A DNA stretch of 64,000 nt from Formosa sp. (GTDB lineage: Bacteria; Bacteroidota; Bacteroidia; Flavobacteriales; Flavobacteriaceae), in assembly GCA_018673215.1 (NCBI GenBank), contig JABHDE010000022.1, forward strand, positions 1 to 64,000. The letters run 5' to 3'. The position numbers and the translations under genes are program-made. The notes under the pieces are model-generated. The model was not told the origin of the DNA. It worked only from the letters and a program-made list of their open reading frames with translations, and did not search any database. How positions within the stretch are numbered: the stretch's first letter is position 1; each line of letters begins with the position of its first letter. This document shows positions 9,495-20,154 of this stretch, piece after piece.

Positions 9495-10777
9495 TAGGCT
9501 CTAAGTTTTTCAATGGCTTCCACCACCGCACTGTGAGTGACGGTATGGGTTTTAAAGTGTTCGATTAACTGTATTTTTTCTTCGCTATTGGCTTCAAATT
9601 GATTCAATATATTAAGCAAATGCATTTTCATATGTCCTTGTTGAATGCCGGTTGTGGTAAGGGATTTTAAAGCGGCAAAATTTTGAGCCAATCCCGCTAC
9701 GGCCACAACTTCCATCAATTCCTTGGCAGAAGGTTTTCCTAATAATTCCAAGGCAGTTTTTACCATCGGGTGCAAGCCTGTTAGCCCGCCCACAGTACCA
9801 AGCGCAAGCGGCAATTCAATCCAGAATTTAAACATTCCATCTTCAACAGAAGCATGCGTTAAACTCGAATAACTCCCCGAACGTGTTGCATAGGCATGGA
9901 CGCCTGCTTCCACCGCTCTAAAGTCATTTCCAGTTGCTAATACTACAGAGTCCACACCGTTCATAATGCCTTTGTTGTGCGTCACTGCACGGTAGGGTTC
10001 CACTTCAGCGATCCATACGGCTTGTATAAACCTCTCTGCAAATTCTTGACCTGTATAGGAGTTTGTTGCGAGTGCCTCTACCTTACAACTCACTTCGGCA
10101 CGTACCAAACAATCCGGTACATAGTTGGATAAAATACTCATCACTACCTGAATGTCTTTTGAACAGACTTTAAAGGTTGTCGCAATCTGTTCTAAACACG
10201 AATTGATAAAATTTGCGCCCATGGCATCCTTTGTTTCAAACGTGATGTGCAACTGGTAGTAGCCCGAAAGTTTGGTTGTTTTATCAACCAATTCGATGTC
10301 TAAAATACCCCCGCCACGCGCTTCCATATTTTTGGTGATGGCTTTGGTTTGTTCAAAAAGTTGTGGTTTTACAGTTTTGAAAAGAGCTTTCAGTTCCGAA
10401 AATACTCCGTGAAACATAAAGTGAACTTGACCAACTTTGGTGGTCGAAAGAACTGTGGCTTTGAAACCTCCACGCTCCATCCAAAATTTAGCCGCATTAC
10501 TCGCCGCTGCCACTACCGAACTTTCTTCGATGGTCATTGGAACGGCATACATTTTATCGTTAATCAAAAAATTTGGTGCCACTCCAAAAGGAAGGTAAAA
10601 ATTTGAAATTGTATTTTCGGTAAACTCGTCATGAAGCTTCTGAAGTGCTTCATCCGCATTCCAATAACGCTCCAAATTGGCTTTCGCTTGTGGGTTGTTT
10701 TGAAAATGATGGGCAATCAACCAATCAATTTTTTCGGCTTTTGTAAACTTTGAAAATCCAGAAACGGAATTCTGCAT
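9494..10777 (-). CDS. Hydroxymethylglutaryl-CoA reductase, class II (degradative-type)
   Basis: GFSKFTKAEKIDWL start; EESSVVAAASNAAKFW, MGANFINSCLEQ, NKGIMNGVDSVVLATGNDFRAVEAG, LPLALGTVGGLTGLHP. Start trimmed to the Met before QNSVSGFSKF. Confidence 0.93.
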   Translation of the reverse strand: MQNSVSGFSKFTKAEKIDWLIAHHFQNNPQAKANLERYWNADEALQKLHDEFTENTISNFYLPFGVAPNFLINDKMYAVPMTIEESSVVAAASNAAKFWMERGGFKATVLSTTKVGQVHFMFHGVFSELKALFKTVKPQLFEQTKAITKNMEARGGGILDIELVDKTTKLSGYYQLHITFETKDAMGANFINSCLEQIATTFKVCSKDIQVVMSILSNYVPDCLVRAEVSCKVEALATNSYTGQEFAERFIQAVWIAEVEPYRAVTHNKGIMNGVDSVVLATGNDFRAVEAGVHAYATRSGSYSSLTHASVEDGMFKFWIELPLALGTVGGLTGLHPMVKTALELLGKPSAKELMEVVAVAGLAQNFAALKSLTTTGIQQGHMKMHLLNILNQFEANSEEKIQLIEHFKTHTVTHSAVVEAIEKLRA

Positions 10778-10927
10778 GGGTATCTGTTTTTGAAATACAA
10801 AGATACTATTCTTCATATTACTATGCAGCTTCAATTTTTCAAATTGCATATTTATCTGTTAATAGTTGAGGTTTTCTCCTAATTTTTTAGTAAACTTGAC
10901 CTACTTTTATCATAAATTCCAATAAAA

Positions 10928-13117
10928 ATGAAATCTCTTTTTCTCTGCCTTGTCACCTGCATGTTTCTGTTTACAGCAACAGCTCAAAAAAAATCAATTT
11001 CTCTTGAACAAATTTGGAATGGGTCTTTTAGGACTCAGGGAATGACAGCCTTGCATTCTATGAACAATGGTCAGCAATATTCGGTCTTGAATTTTGACAG
11101 ATCCAGCCGATCAACTTCCATAGATTTATACGATTATAAAACCTTATCCAAAGTAAAAACCATTGCTAGCTCTCAAACGATGACTGCAATTCCATACTTT
11201 ACAAATTACACATTTAGCGAGGATGAACATCAAGTGATTTTAGAAACGGATATTGAACCAATCTTTCGGTATTCTGCTTTAGGGCATTATTATGTTTATA
11301 ATATCAGTTCTAAAAGTCTTGATAAAATCTCAGACCATAAAATTCAAGAACCAACCTTTTCACCTGATGGCACCAAAGTAGCCTATGGACGAAATAATAA
11401 TTTGTTTATAAAAGATCTTATTTCTGGAACCACCAAACAAATCACCTTTGATGGAGAAAAAAATAAAATAATTAATGGGATTACGGACTGGGTGTATGAA
11501 GAAGAATTTGCGTTTGTAAGAGCCTTTGAATGGAACGCTTCTAGCAACAAAATTGCATTTATTCGGTTTGATGAAACAGAAGTCCCAGAGTTTTCAATGG
11601 ATGTTTATGGAACCGAACTCTATCAAACGCAAGAAGTATTTAAATACCCAAAAGCTGGAGAAAAAAATGCAGAAGTATCCCTTCATTTTTATGATTTAAG
11701 TACAGATCAAATATCAACAGTTGCATTGTCTAAGGAGTATAACGATTTTTACATCCCTAGAATTAAATGGACAAAAGATTCTAATGTTTTGTCTGCGCAG
11801 TACATGAACAGACATCAAAATAACTTAGACCTATGGTTGCTTAATCCAGTTACAGGTCAAGCCGATTTGGTACTGACCGATACAGATGATGCCTATGTAG
11901 ATGTGACGGATAATTTAACGTTTCTCAAAGACAATAGTTTTATTTGGACTAGTGAAAAAGATGGCTACAATCATATTTACCATTACAGCAAAGAAGGGAA
12001 ATTAAAAAATCAAATTACAAAAGGCAGCTGGGAAGTAACTGCTTACTATGGTTATAATGAATCGGCAAAAACAATTTTTTACCAATCTGTAGAAAATGGT
12101 TCGATCAATCGGGATGTGTATTCTATTCGATTGAATGGCAAAAACAAAAAACGATTGTCTTTACAAGAAGGCACTAATGATGCAGAATTTAGTGCAGATT
12201 TCACCTATTTCATTAAAACCTATTCGAGTGCTGCGACTCCTCCAAAATTCACACTAAACGATTCCAAATCGGGACGATTGGTAAAAAACATAAAAGATAA
12301 TTCAGCACTTTTGGAGATACTAGACACTTTTAATTATTCAACTAAAGAATTTAGTACCATCAGCGTGAACGGGAATGATTTGAACATGTGGATGCTTAAA
12401 CCCGCCAATTTTGATCCGTCTAAAACCTATCCGCTTTTAATGTTTCAATACTCAGGGCCAGGGTCGCAACAAGTGGCTAATTCTTGGAGTAGTTCACGAG
12501 ATTATTGGCATCAATTTTTAGCACAACAAGGCTATATTGTGGCTTGTGTGGATGGGCGTGGAACTGGCTTTAAAGGAGCTGATTTCAAAAAAGTCACTTA
12601 TATGAATCTTGTCAAATACGAAACCGAAGATCAAATTCAAGCAGCGAAACTACTTTCAGACCTTCCTTTTATCGACAAAAGTCGTATTGGGATTTGGGGA
12701 TGGAGTTATGGGGGTCACATGAGTACCAATTGTTTACTGAAAGGAAATGATGTTTTCAAAATGGCCATAGCGGTTGCTCCTGTAACCAGCTGGCGTTTCT
12801 ATGACACCATTTACACGGAACGTTTTATGAGAACTCCACAAGAAAACCCAAGTGGATATGACGACAATTCCCCCTTTAACTATCCAGAACTCTTGAAAGG
12901 GGATTATCTTTTAGTACATGGGTCTGGCGATGATAATGTACATGTACAACACACAATGCGCATGGTAGAAGCCTTGATTCAAGCGGATAAACAATTTGAT
13001 TGGGCCATCTATCCCGATAAAAACCACGGCATTTATGGTGGGAATACCACCATGCATTTATACACGAAAATGACTAATTTTTTACATGAGAAATTGGGCG
13101 ATAAACGAACGAATTAA
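10928..13117 (+). CDS. S9 family peptidase (dipeptidyl peptidase IV type)
   Basis: Signal peptide, DPPIV beta-propeller, catalytic GIWGWSYGGHMS, HGSGDDNVHVQHT, DKNHGIYGG. Confidence 0.95.
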   Translation: MKSLFLCLVTCMFLFTATAQKKSISLEQIWNGSFRTQGMTALHSMNNGQQYSVLNFDRSSRSTSIDLYDYKTLSKVKTIASSQTMTAIPYFTNYTFSEDEHQVILETDIEPIFRYSALGHYYVYNISSKSLDKISDHKIQEPTFSPDGTKVAYGRNNNLFIKDLISGTTKQITFDGEKNKIINGITDWVYEEEFAFVRAFEWNASSNKIAFIRFDETEVPEFSMDVYGTELYQTQEVFKYPKAGEKNAEVSLHFYDLSTDQISTVALSKEYNDFYIPRIKWTKDSNVLSAQYMNRHQNNLDLWLLNPVTGQADLVLTDTDDAYVDVTDNLTFLKDNSFIWTSEKDGYNHIYHYSKEGKLKNQITKGSWEVTAYYGYNESAKTIFYQSVENGSINRDVYSIRLNGKNKKRLSLQEGTNDAEFSADFTYFIKTYSSAATPPKFTLNDSKSGRLVKNIKDNSALLEILDTFNYSTKEFSTISVNGNDLNMWMLKPANFDPSKTYPLLMFQYSGPGSQQVANSWSSSRDYWHQFLAQQGYIVACVDGRGTGFKGADFKKVTYMNLVKYETEDQIQAAKLLSDLPFIDKSRIGIWGWSYGGHMSTNCLLKGNDVFKMAIAVAPVTSWRFYDTIYTERFMRTPQENPSGYDDNSPFNYPELLKGDYLLVHGSGDDNVHVQHTMRMVEALIQADKQFDWAIYPDKNHGIYGGNTTMHLYTKMTNFLHEKLGDKRTN

Positions 13118-13156
13118 AATGAACCAATAAACAATTTATTAACTAATACACAATTT

Positions 13157-14539
13157 ATGTCAACTACCTCACACTTGGATAATCAAAAATTAATTTTTGG
13201 ACATCCTTCCGGTCTTTATGTTTTATTCTTTGTAGAAATGTGGGAACGCTTTTCTTACTATGGAATGCGTGCGATTCTCACCCTTTTTCTTGCAGCCCCT
13301 ATTATTATGGGAGATCCACAATCTGGCTATGGCTGGTCAAATGTAGAAACACTTTCATTTTATGGGACCTATACAATGTTTGTATATCTGACTTCTATCC
13401 CTGGAGGATGGATCGCAGATAAATTTATAGGACAAAAAAAGGCAGTAATGTTAGGAGGATTGTTACTTTGTTTTGGTCATGGAATTTTAGCAGTGGATGC
13501 ACAGTGGGCTTTTTTCACAGGCTTGGTTCTTATTGTTTTGGGAGTAGGGTTTTTAAAACCAAATATCTCAACTATGGTAGGTGGTCTGTATAAACCCGGA
13601 GATGGAAAACGAGATATTGGTTTTTATATTTTTTATATGGGCATTAATGTTGGAGCATTTCTAGGAGCATTAATTGTTGGTGCTATTGCGGCTAAATACG
13701 GATGGCATTATGGTTTTGGATTAGCTGGAATAGGAATGGCATTTGGACAAGTTATTTATATGTTAGGTTTAAAACACCTTGAGGGAGTTGGAGATTTTAT
13801 TGGAGCACAAGATTCACCAGATAAAGAGTTGTTGAATAAACCATTATCTAAAGTTGAGAGAGATAGAATGTTGGTGATGTTTTTATCTTTCTTAATTATT
13901 ATCGTTTTTTGGGGAGCTTTTGAACAAGCAGGTGGTTTGATGAGCTTGTACACCGAACAAAAAACAGATCGTTTATTATCTTTTACTTTACCTATTATAG
14001 GAAATGAAATTCCTGCCGCTGTTTTTCAATCTATTAATGCATTTTTCATTATTATCTTGGCAACTTTTATAGGTAGGTTTTGGTTTAGGTGGGCCAAAAA
14101 AGGAAAAGAATCTTCTTCATTATTCAAAATGGCGATAGGATTAATCATTATGGCTTTTGGTTTCTTTTTTATGAGTAAGGCTTCCACTGAAGTTGTAATG
14201 GAAGGCGACAACGTTGTTGAGAAATCAGCTATGGTTTGGCTTGTACTCGCTTATTTGTTTCATACCATTGGAGAGCTATGTGCTTCTCCAGTTGCATTAT
14301 CTTTTATTACCAAGTTAGCCCCCGTAAAATATGCAGCTTTTATGATGGGAGCATACTTTGCAGCTACAGGTTTAGGAAATAAAGTTGCTGGCTTTGTAGG
14401 AAGTTTGTCAGAAGGGGCTGGAGAGTTTCAAGTATTTACTGGAATTGCAATATTTTGTATACTTTTTGGAGTGCTAATTTTAGCGATTCTAAAACCGTTA
14501 AAGCGATTAACACACGGCGCAGAAGATCTTCAAGATTAG
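13157..14539 (+). CDS. POT-family peptide MFS transporter
   Basis: GHPSGLYVLFFVEMWERFSYYGMRAILTLFL and GGWIADKFIGQKKAVMLGG, PTR2 signatures. Confidence 0.95.
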   Translation: MSTTSHLDNQKLIFGHPSGLYVLFFVEMWERFSYYGMRAILTLFLAAPIIMGDPQSGYGWSNVETLSFYGTYTMFVYLTSIPGGWIADKFIGQKKAVMLGGLLLCFGHGILAVDAQWAFFTGLVLIVLGVGFLKPNISTMVGGLYKPGDGKRDIGFYIFYMGINVGAFLGALIVGAIAAKYGWHYGFGLAGIGMAFGQVIYMLGLKHLEGVGDFIGAQDSPDKELLNKPLSKVERDRMLVMFLSFLIIIVFWGAFEQAGGLMSLYTEQKTDRLLSFTLPIIGNEIPAAVFQSINAFFIIILATFIGRFWFRWAKKGKESSSLFKMAIGLIIMAFGFFFMSKASTEVVMEGDNVVEKSAMVWLVLAYLFHTIGELCASPVALSFITKLAPVKYAAFMMGAYFAATGLGNKVAGFVGSLSEGAGEFQVFTGIAIFCILFGVLILAILKPLKRLTHGAEDLQD

Positions 14540-14606
14540 TGTTATAAGATAGCGAGACAGTTAGCTAAACCTTAATAAATTAACCCACACTTTATAAAAA
14601 ATTATT

Positions 14607-16352
14607 ATGACAACAGATATTGAAAACATGTTTAAAGATAAAGTCTTAGGGCATCCAGCTGGACTTTTTGTATTGTTTTTCACAGAGATGTGGGAGCGTT
14701 TTTCTTATTACGGCATGCGGGCATTGCTCGTGATGTTTTTCACGGCATCACTCCTTGACGGCGGTTGGGGCTGGCCTCGAGAACATGCCTATGCAATTTT
14801 TGGAACTTACACTTCTTTGGTCTATTTATCGACGCTTTTAGGAGGTTATTTTGCCGATAAAAAAATTGGTTACCGCTACGCAGTGGTCATAGGGGCATTT
14901 CTCATGACATTAGGACACGGCGCTATGGCTGTAGAAACTCCTTTTTTCATTTATTTAGGACTGACTTTATTAGTTTTTGGAAGTGGGTTTTTTAAACCCA
15001 ATATGACTTCCATTATTTCCGAAATGTATAAAGGGAAAGACGAGAAAAAAGACGGTGCTTACACTATTTTTTATATGGGTGTCAACGCGGGAGCCTTTTT
15101 AGGAATTCTGTTGTGCGGATATTTAGGGGAACAAGTGGGATGGCGTTGGGGCTTTGGTTTGGCAGGAATTTTTATGCTGTTTGGACTGCTTCAATTTTGG
15201 TTTGCTCAAAATATTTTTGGAGATATAGGCACCAAGCCTGTAAAGGTTGATACTGCGGTTGAGCTTAGCGCAGACGAGCCTAAACTAAACCCATTCACAT
15301 CGCTTCAATTAGGAATGATAGGTGTGGCAGGACTTTTGGGGATTTCTTGGATTTTTAATGATCCAATTTCTAAAATTTCAGAAGGTGCTTATAATTTATT
15401 TGATTTTAGTATGTATGGAGTTGAAGGATCTAATGTAGCGATTCTCTCCGCATTAGGATTGTTTGTATTGCTGTTAGTGATCCGAATTCCAAAGTACGAT
15501 AGAATCACACGCGATCGAATGGTGGCCGTGATATTTTTTGCGTTTATCACTATTTTCTTTTGGGCTATTTTTGAACAAGCACCAAGTTCATTAACCATCT
15601 TTGCTAGGGATTACACGCAACGTGTTCTTGAAGGAAATTCAGCCTTTGTTTTTAAAATCGTTAACTCTATGATGACCGTGATTCCTTTGGGGATCATCAC
15701 ATGGGTTTTGTGGTTGTTATTCAAAAAAACATTTTCGAGATACGCACTTTCAAATATCTTTTTAGCAATTAGTTTTGTCATCATTTGGGCCATTGCCCTT
15801 TGGATGCTCACAATTGAATTCGGTAAAGAAATTGCAGAAGTGCCAGCATCTTGGTTTGGTGTTTTAAACAGTTTATTTATCATAGCCTTTGCACCCTTAT
15901 TTTCGAAATGGTGGGAAAGTAAATACAATCCAAATGCGAATATGAAATACGCCATTGGAATGGTACTGTTGGGAATTGGAATGGCTTGTGTGGCCATTGG
16001 CGCATCGTCCATTGAGCCCGGTGCCAAAACAGCTTCTGTCAGTATGATCTGGTTGATCTTGGTGTACTTCTTTCACACCATGGGCGAATTGTGTATTTCG
16101 CCAGTAGCCTTGTCTTATGTTAGTAAATTAGTTCCTGGTCGTATGATAGCCATGATGTTTGGAATTTGGTATCTAGCCGTGGCTATTGGAATGAAATTAG
16201 CAGGGGTCTTTGGTGAAGCTTCTGAAGGAATTGCACAATCTGAAGGTTTGAGCTATTTCTTCTGGATTTTAACAGCAGTGGCAGTAGGACTGGGTGTAAT
16301 GTCTGCATTACTATATCCTGTAATTAAGAAATTAATGCATGGTGTTCGATAA
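14607..16352 (+). CDS. POT-family peptide MFS transporter (second, larger paralogue)
   Basis: GHPAGLFVLFFTEMWERFSYYGMRALLVMFF; FKPNMTSIISEMY; tandem with the preceding gene. Confidence 0.95.
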   Translation: MTTDIENMFKDKVLGHPAGLFVLFFTEMWERFSYYGMRALLVMFFTASLLDGGWGWPREHAYAIFGTYTSLVYLSTLLGGYFADKKIGYRYAVVIGAFLMTLGHGAMAVETPFFIYLGLTLLVFGSGFFKPNMTSIISEMYKGKDEKKDGAYTIFYMGVNAGAFLGILLCGYLGEQVGWRWGFGLAGIFMLFGLLQFWFAQNIFGDIGTKPVKVDTAVELSADEPKLNPFTSLQLGMIGVAGLLGISWIFNDPISKISEGAYNLFDFSMYGVEGSNVAILSALGLFVLLLVIRIPKYDRITRDRMVAVIFFAFITIFFWAIFEQAPSSLTIFARDYTQRVLEGNSAFVFKIVNSMMTVIPLGIITWVLWLLFKKTFSRYALSNIFLAISFVIIWAIALWMLTIEFGKEIAEVPASWFGVLNSLFIIAFAPLFSKWWESKYNPNANMKYAIGMVLLGIGMACVAIGASSIEPGAKTASVSMIWLILVYFFHTMGELCISPVALSYVSKLVPGRMIAMMFGIWYLAVAIGMKLAGVFGEASEGIAQSEGLSYFFWILTAVAVGLGVMSALLYPVIKKLMHGVR

Positions 16353-16391
16353 TTTTGGTATTATATTTGTTGGATGTTAAAAAAAATTAAA

Positions 16392-16937
16392 ATGAAAAAA
16401 GTCATCATAGTAGTAGCTCTTTTATTGGGAACTACCACACTTTTCGCCCAAAGTATCAATTGGGTGAGTATGGATGAGGCGCTAGCATTGCAAAAAAAAG
16501 CACCAAAGAAAATCATGATTGACATGTACACCTCATGGTGTGGTCCCTGTAAAATGCTGGATAAAAATACCTTTACTAATAAAGATTTAATTGCTTTTGT
16601 TAACGAACATTATTACGCTGTAAAATTTAATGCAGAGGGCAATGAAGTCGTCAATTTTAAAGATCAGAAGTTTACAAACCCGAATTACAAACCCGAAAAA
16701 GCCAAACGTCGAAACAGTCCTCATCAGTTTTCACGTTATTTAGGAGTGACTGCCTATCCAACGATGGTGTTTTTGGGCTTAGAAGGAGAGTTGATCGCAC
16801 CGATACCAGGTTACCAGACAGCGCAACAAATGGAATTGTATTTGAAATTATTTAAAGACGATATCTATAAAAAAATGAATAGCCAAGAAGCGTTTAATAG
16901 CTATTACAAGTCATTTGTTCCTTCTTTTATGCCTTAG
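16392..16937 (+). CDS. Thioredoxin family protein, secreted
   Basis: Signal peptide MKKVIIVVALLLGTTTLFAQ; redox motif DMYTSWCGPCKMLDKNTF; YPTMVFL. Confidence 0.9.
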   Translation: MKKVIIVVALLLGTTTLFAQSINWVSMDEALALQKKAPKKIMIDMYTSWCGPCKMLDKNTFTNKDLIAFVNEHYYAVKFNAEGNEVVNFKDQKFTNPNYKPEKAKRRNSPHQFSRYLGVTAYPTMVFLGLEGELIAPIPGYQTAQQMELYLKLFKDDIYKKMNSQEAFNSYYKSFVPSFMP

Positions 16938-18994
16938 TTAATAGCGAACCAAAAAAGCACCCTTTTCACTTGTTTGGTGGAATCGAATATTTTTTGTTGT
17001 GCACGTTTTCTTCCAACGCTCTTGATAGGTTTTGTAATTACTTCCATCCCAAATTATGAATTCAGGCTGCAGGCTGTCAATCAAACGATTTAAGTTGATT
17101 TTTGGAGATTGCCTTAACAGTACCCATTGTGGATTTACACTTTTAATGTTATAAATACCAAGACTATCCACTACCAAAAGTAACTTGTCATCAATTTTAT
17201 AGAGCCGTTGGATGCTGTCTGTGGATTGGGTCTTAATAGCAGCACCAATTTTATAGTCTTCAAGCATTCGTTGATTGTTTAGAGCGTCTAAATCATGGTG
17301 AATCTCAAGACGTTGATTGAACTGAAATCCAAAAACACTGTGTCTCGTTTTATGGAAAACAACAAACGAATTCTTTGAGGTCAGTGCTGGAAGCTGTTGC
17401 ACAAAGACTTGAAAATTCAAGATACATACTCCCAAAATCATGAGATTTTTAAATGTTTTTTTATGATAAAAAATGCCAACCCAAAACAGGATGAGGTAAC
17501 TAATCACAAGAGCGGTTAGATCAAAGGAAATTTGCTCAAATAGAAATGTTTCTTTGGAGGCTATCCATTCTACAAATCGATTCATGAACTGAATGAGCCT
17601 TCCTAAGGAGTTGACTAAAAATTCTTGAGGTTTGTGAATCACGACTAAAATCAAGGTTGCAATTCCCAAACAAAGTATAATGATCAGAAAGGGAACAACG
17701 ACCATATTGGTCACAAAAAATAAGCCCGGAAATTGATGGAAATAATAGAGACTCAAAGGCAAAACACCTATTTGAGCAGCGATGGATACTTTTAATAAAT
17801 CAAGAAACCAATTAAAGATTCGATTTTTAAAATGCCACCACGAATCTAATATAGGCTTGATAATAATGATGGAAGCAACCGCTGCATAACTTAGTTGAAA
17901 CCCTACATCAAAACAAAATCCTGGTCTAGCGAGTAGAAGTATAAATACTGAAACTGCTAAGGTATTTATTGTGTTTGAAGATCGTTTTAAAACTTTGACA
18001 ATCGCAAACAAACTAAACATGGTTACTGCCCTGACCACTGAAGGGGACAAGCCAGCAATGATAGCAAAACTCCACAAAACACAAAGAATGATCACTAAAC
18101 TCACAAATTTCCCATGTCTGAAATACAGTAATGGTTTCAGTATAAATTGAAGAATTAACAATAGAATTCCTATATGAAGACCCGAAATAGCTAGAATATG
18201 GACAGCCCCCGCTTTTTTATAAGCTTCGTACACATTCGAAGAAATGTCTTGACGTTGTCCCAAAAGTAAGGCCTTGATAAAGGCGCGTTCTATTACTTTA
18301 AAAGGCAGCTGTTCGAGATGTTTATGCAATACTTCACGAATGGTTTCTGCATAGCCTGTAATGGTTTTTGGAGATTGTGGAATGGCTAAAATAGCTTGGT
18401 CTTTTAGAAATACTTGATAAAATATACCCTGTCGTTTCAAATAGGTTTTGTAATTAAATTGATAGGGATTGAGAGGTGGTTTAATTTTCTGAAGGGCTGT
18501 GCCGAGGTTAAGATTTTAGAATTGACCTTAAAGTTAGCGGTCGTTGAATCTTTACTCAAATTTATCAAAAGTGTGCCCGATACCAAAGTGGAGTCAATTT
18601 TTAAAAGCTCCACATAATAGCGGTGGTTATAAGTAGTTGGTTTTAATCGCTTTTTGATAACAAACTCAAGTTGGTGCAAGTCTTTATTTGTGATGTTTTT
18701 CAGATGAGAATAATGAGATTTAGAAAAAGAAGGTGCGTGTATTTTACAGACGAATACCCCAAGGAGTACCATTAATAGAAGTACCAAAAATGATGGCCAG
18801 TACACTGTTTTTTTATTTTTTTTACAATAAAAATAGATTTGGATCAATACAAAGATCAAGACTCCGATTCCCCCTAAAAGAGTCCATTCAGAAATAAATA
18901 CATAATCACTGGCAAGAATGCCAATTACGAGAAAAATGGTGAGTTTTAGTATGGGGTATTGAATGGTTTTCACAGAAAGAAAAAGCCAAACCAA
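16938..18994 (-). pseudogene. comEC: ComEC/Rec2-family DNA uptake protein, disrupted by a frameshift
   Basis: ORF 18437..18994 carries the N-terminal TM/DUF4131 part; ORF 16938..18440 carries the competence domain (AGAVHILAISGLHIGILLLIL). The conserved PPLNPYQFNYKTYLKRQGI joining segment is in the -1 frame relative to the first ORF. Confidence 0.85.
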
Positions 18995-19041
18995 ATTTAT
19001 GGATCCGAGGCAAGGTTTAAATTAGGGGTTGTTTGAATCCT

Positions 19042-20154
19042 CTAATTTAATGAATTATATACTAATTTTGCAACATTTTGACTGGCACCTGGGCCTCCGA
19101 GCTTTGTTTCAAGTTCATGATAGGCCTCAAATTGAGCCTCACGAACAGGGCCTTCCAAGATAGAAGAAAGCTCTTTTGTAATTCGTTCCGTATTAAAATC
19201 CCCTTGAATTAATTCAGTGACGACCTCTTTGTCTAAAATCAAATTCACCAAAGAAATGAATTTCAATTTCACCAATTGCCTTCCAATTTGATATGAAATC
19301 CAACTCGATTTATAACACACTACTTCGGGGACTTTAAATAAGGCAGTTTCTAGAGTTGCGGTTCCTGAAGTGACCAAAGCGGCATGAGAAACACTTAGTA
19401 AATCATAAGTGCAGTTTTCAACAAAATGTACGTTTTCATCTGTAATAAACGAACTGTAAAACTCAGGATCTTGACTCGGAGCCCCTGCAATCACAAACTG
19501 ATAATTACTAAAGGTTTTTACAACGCTGAGCATCCCGGTCAACATCTTGTTAATTTCTTGTTTTCGACTGCCAGGAAGCAGTGCAATTATGGGTTTGTTG
19601 TTGAGTTGATGTATTTGACGGAAGGCAGTTTCATCCACAGGAGTCCGGTTGGCAATGGCGTCAATCAGTGGATGGCCTACAAACGTAACTGGCATCCCAT
19701 GTTTGTCTTCATAAAACTCTTTTTCAAAAGGAAGAATGACATACATTTTATCGACATCACGCTTGATGGCAGTGATGCGATTTTCCTTCCAAGCCCAAAT
19801 TTGTGGTGAAATATAATAATGGGTCTTAAAGCCTTCAATTTTTGCCCACTTCGCAATGCGCATATTGAATCCGGGATAATCTATAAAAATCAGACAATCG
19901 GGTTGATAACTTTCAATATCTTTTTTACAAAAAGATAAGTTTCGGGTGATTGTTCTTAGGTTCATCACTACTTCAAAAAAGCCCATAAAAGCTAATTCTT
20001 TGTAATGTTTTACCAAAGTACCACCTACATTTTGCATCAAGTCACCACCCCAAAACCTAAATTCTGCATTCGTATCAGTTTTTTTAAGGGCTTTCATCAG
20101 GTTTGCAGCATGCAAATCTCCTGAGGCTTCTCCAGCAATAATGTAATACTTCAT
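19042..20154 (-). CDS. lpxB: Lipid-A-disaccharide synthase
   Basis: MKYYIIAGEASGDLHAANLMKAL, YYISPQIWAWKENR, LLPGSRKQEI. Confidence 0.97.
   Translation of the reverse strand: MKYYIIAGEASGDLHAANLMKALKKTDTNAEFRFWGGDLMQNVGGTLVKHYKELAFMGFFEVVMNLRTITRNLSFCKKDIESYQPDCLIFIDYPGFNMRIAKWAKIEGFKTHYYISPQIWAWKENRITAIKRDVDKMYVILPFEKEFYEDKHGMPVTFVGHPLIDAIANRTPVDETAFRQIHQLNNKPIIALLPGSRKQEINKMLTGMLSVVKTFSNYQFVIAGAPSQDPEFYSSFITDENVHFVENCTYDLLSVSHAALVTSGTATLETALFKVPEVVCYKSSWISYQIGRQLVKLKFISLVNLILDKEVVTELIQGDFNTERITKELSSILEGPVREAQFEAYHELETKLGGPGASQNVAKLVYNSLN

Noticed and set aside
15611-16027. Antisense ORF of 138 aa (minus strand)
   Set aside because: Fully opposite the second POT transporter, low-complexity mirror of membrane-protein codons, no domain.
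18437-18500. Programmed -1 frameshift in comEC
   Set aside because: The junction has only a short A-run with no clear slippery heptamer or strong downstream structure, so a mutation or sequencing error is favoured; kept only as an alternative in the finding.
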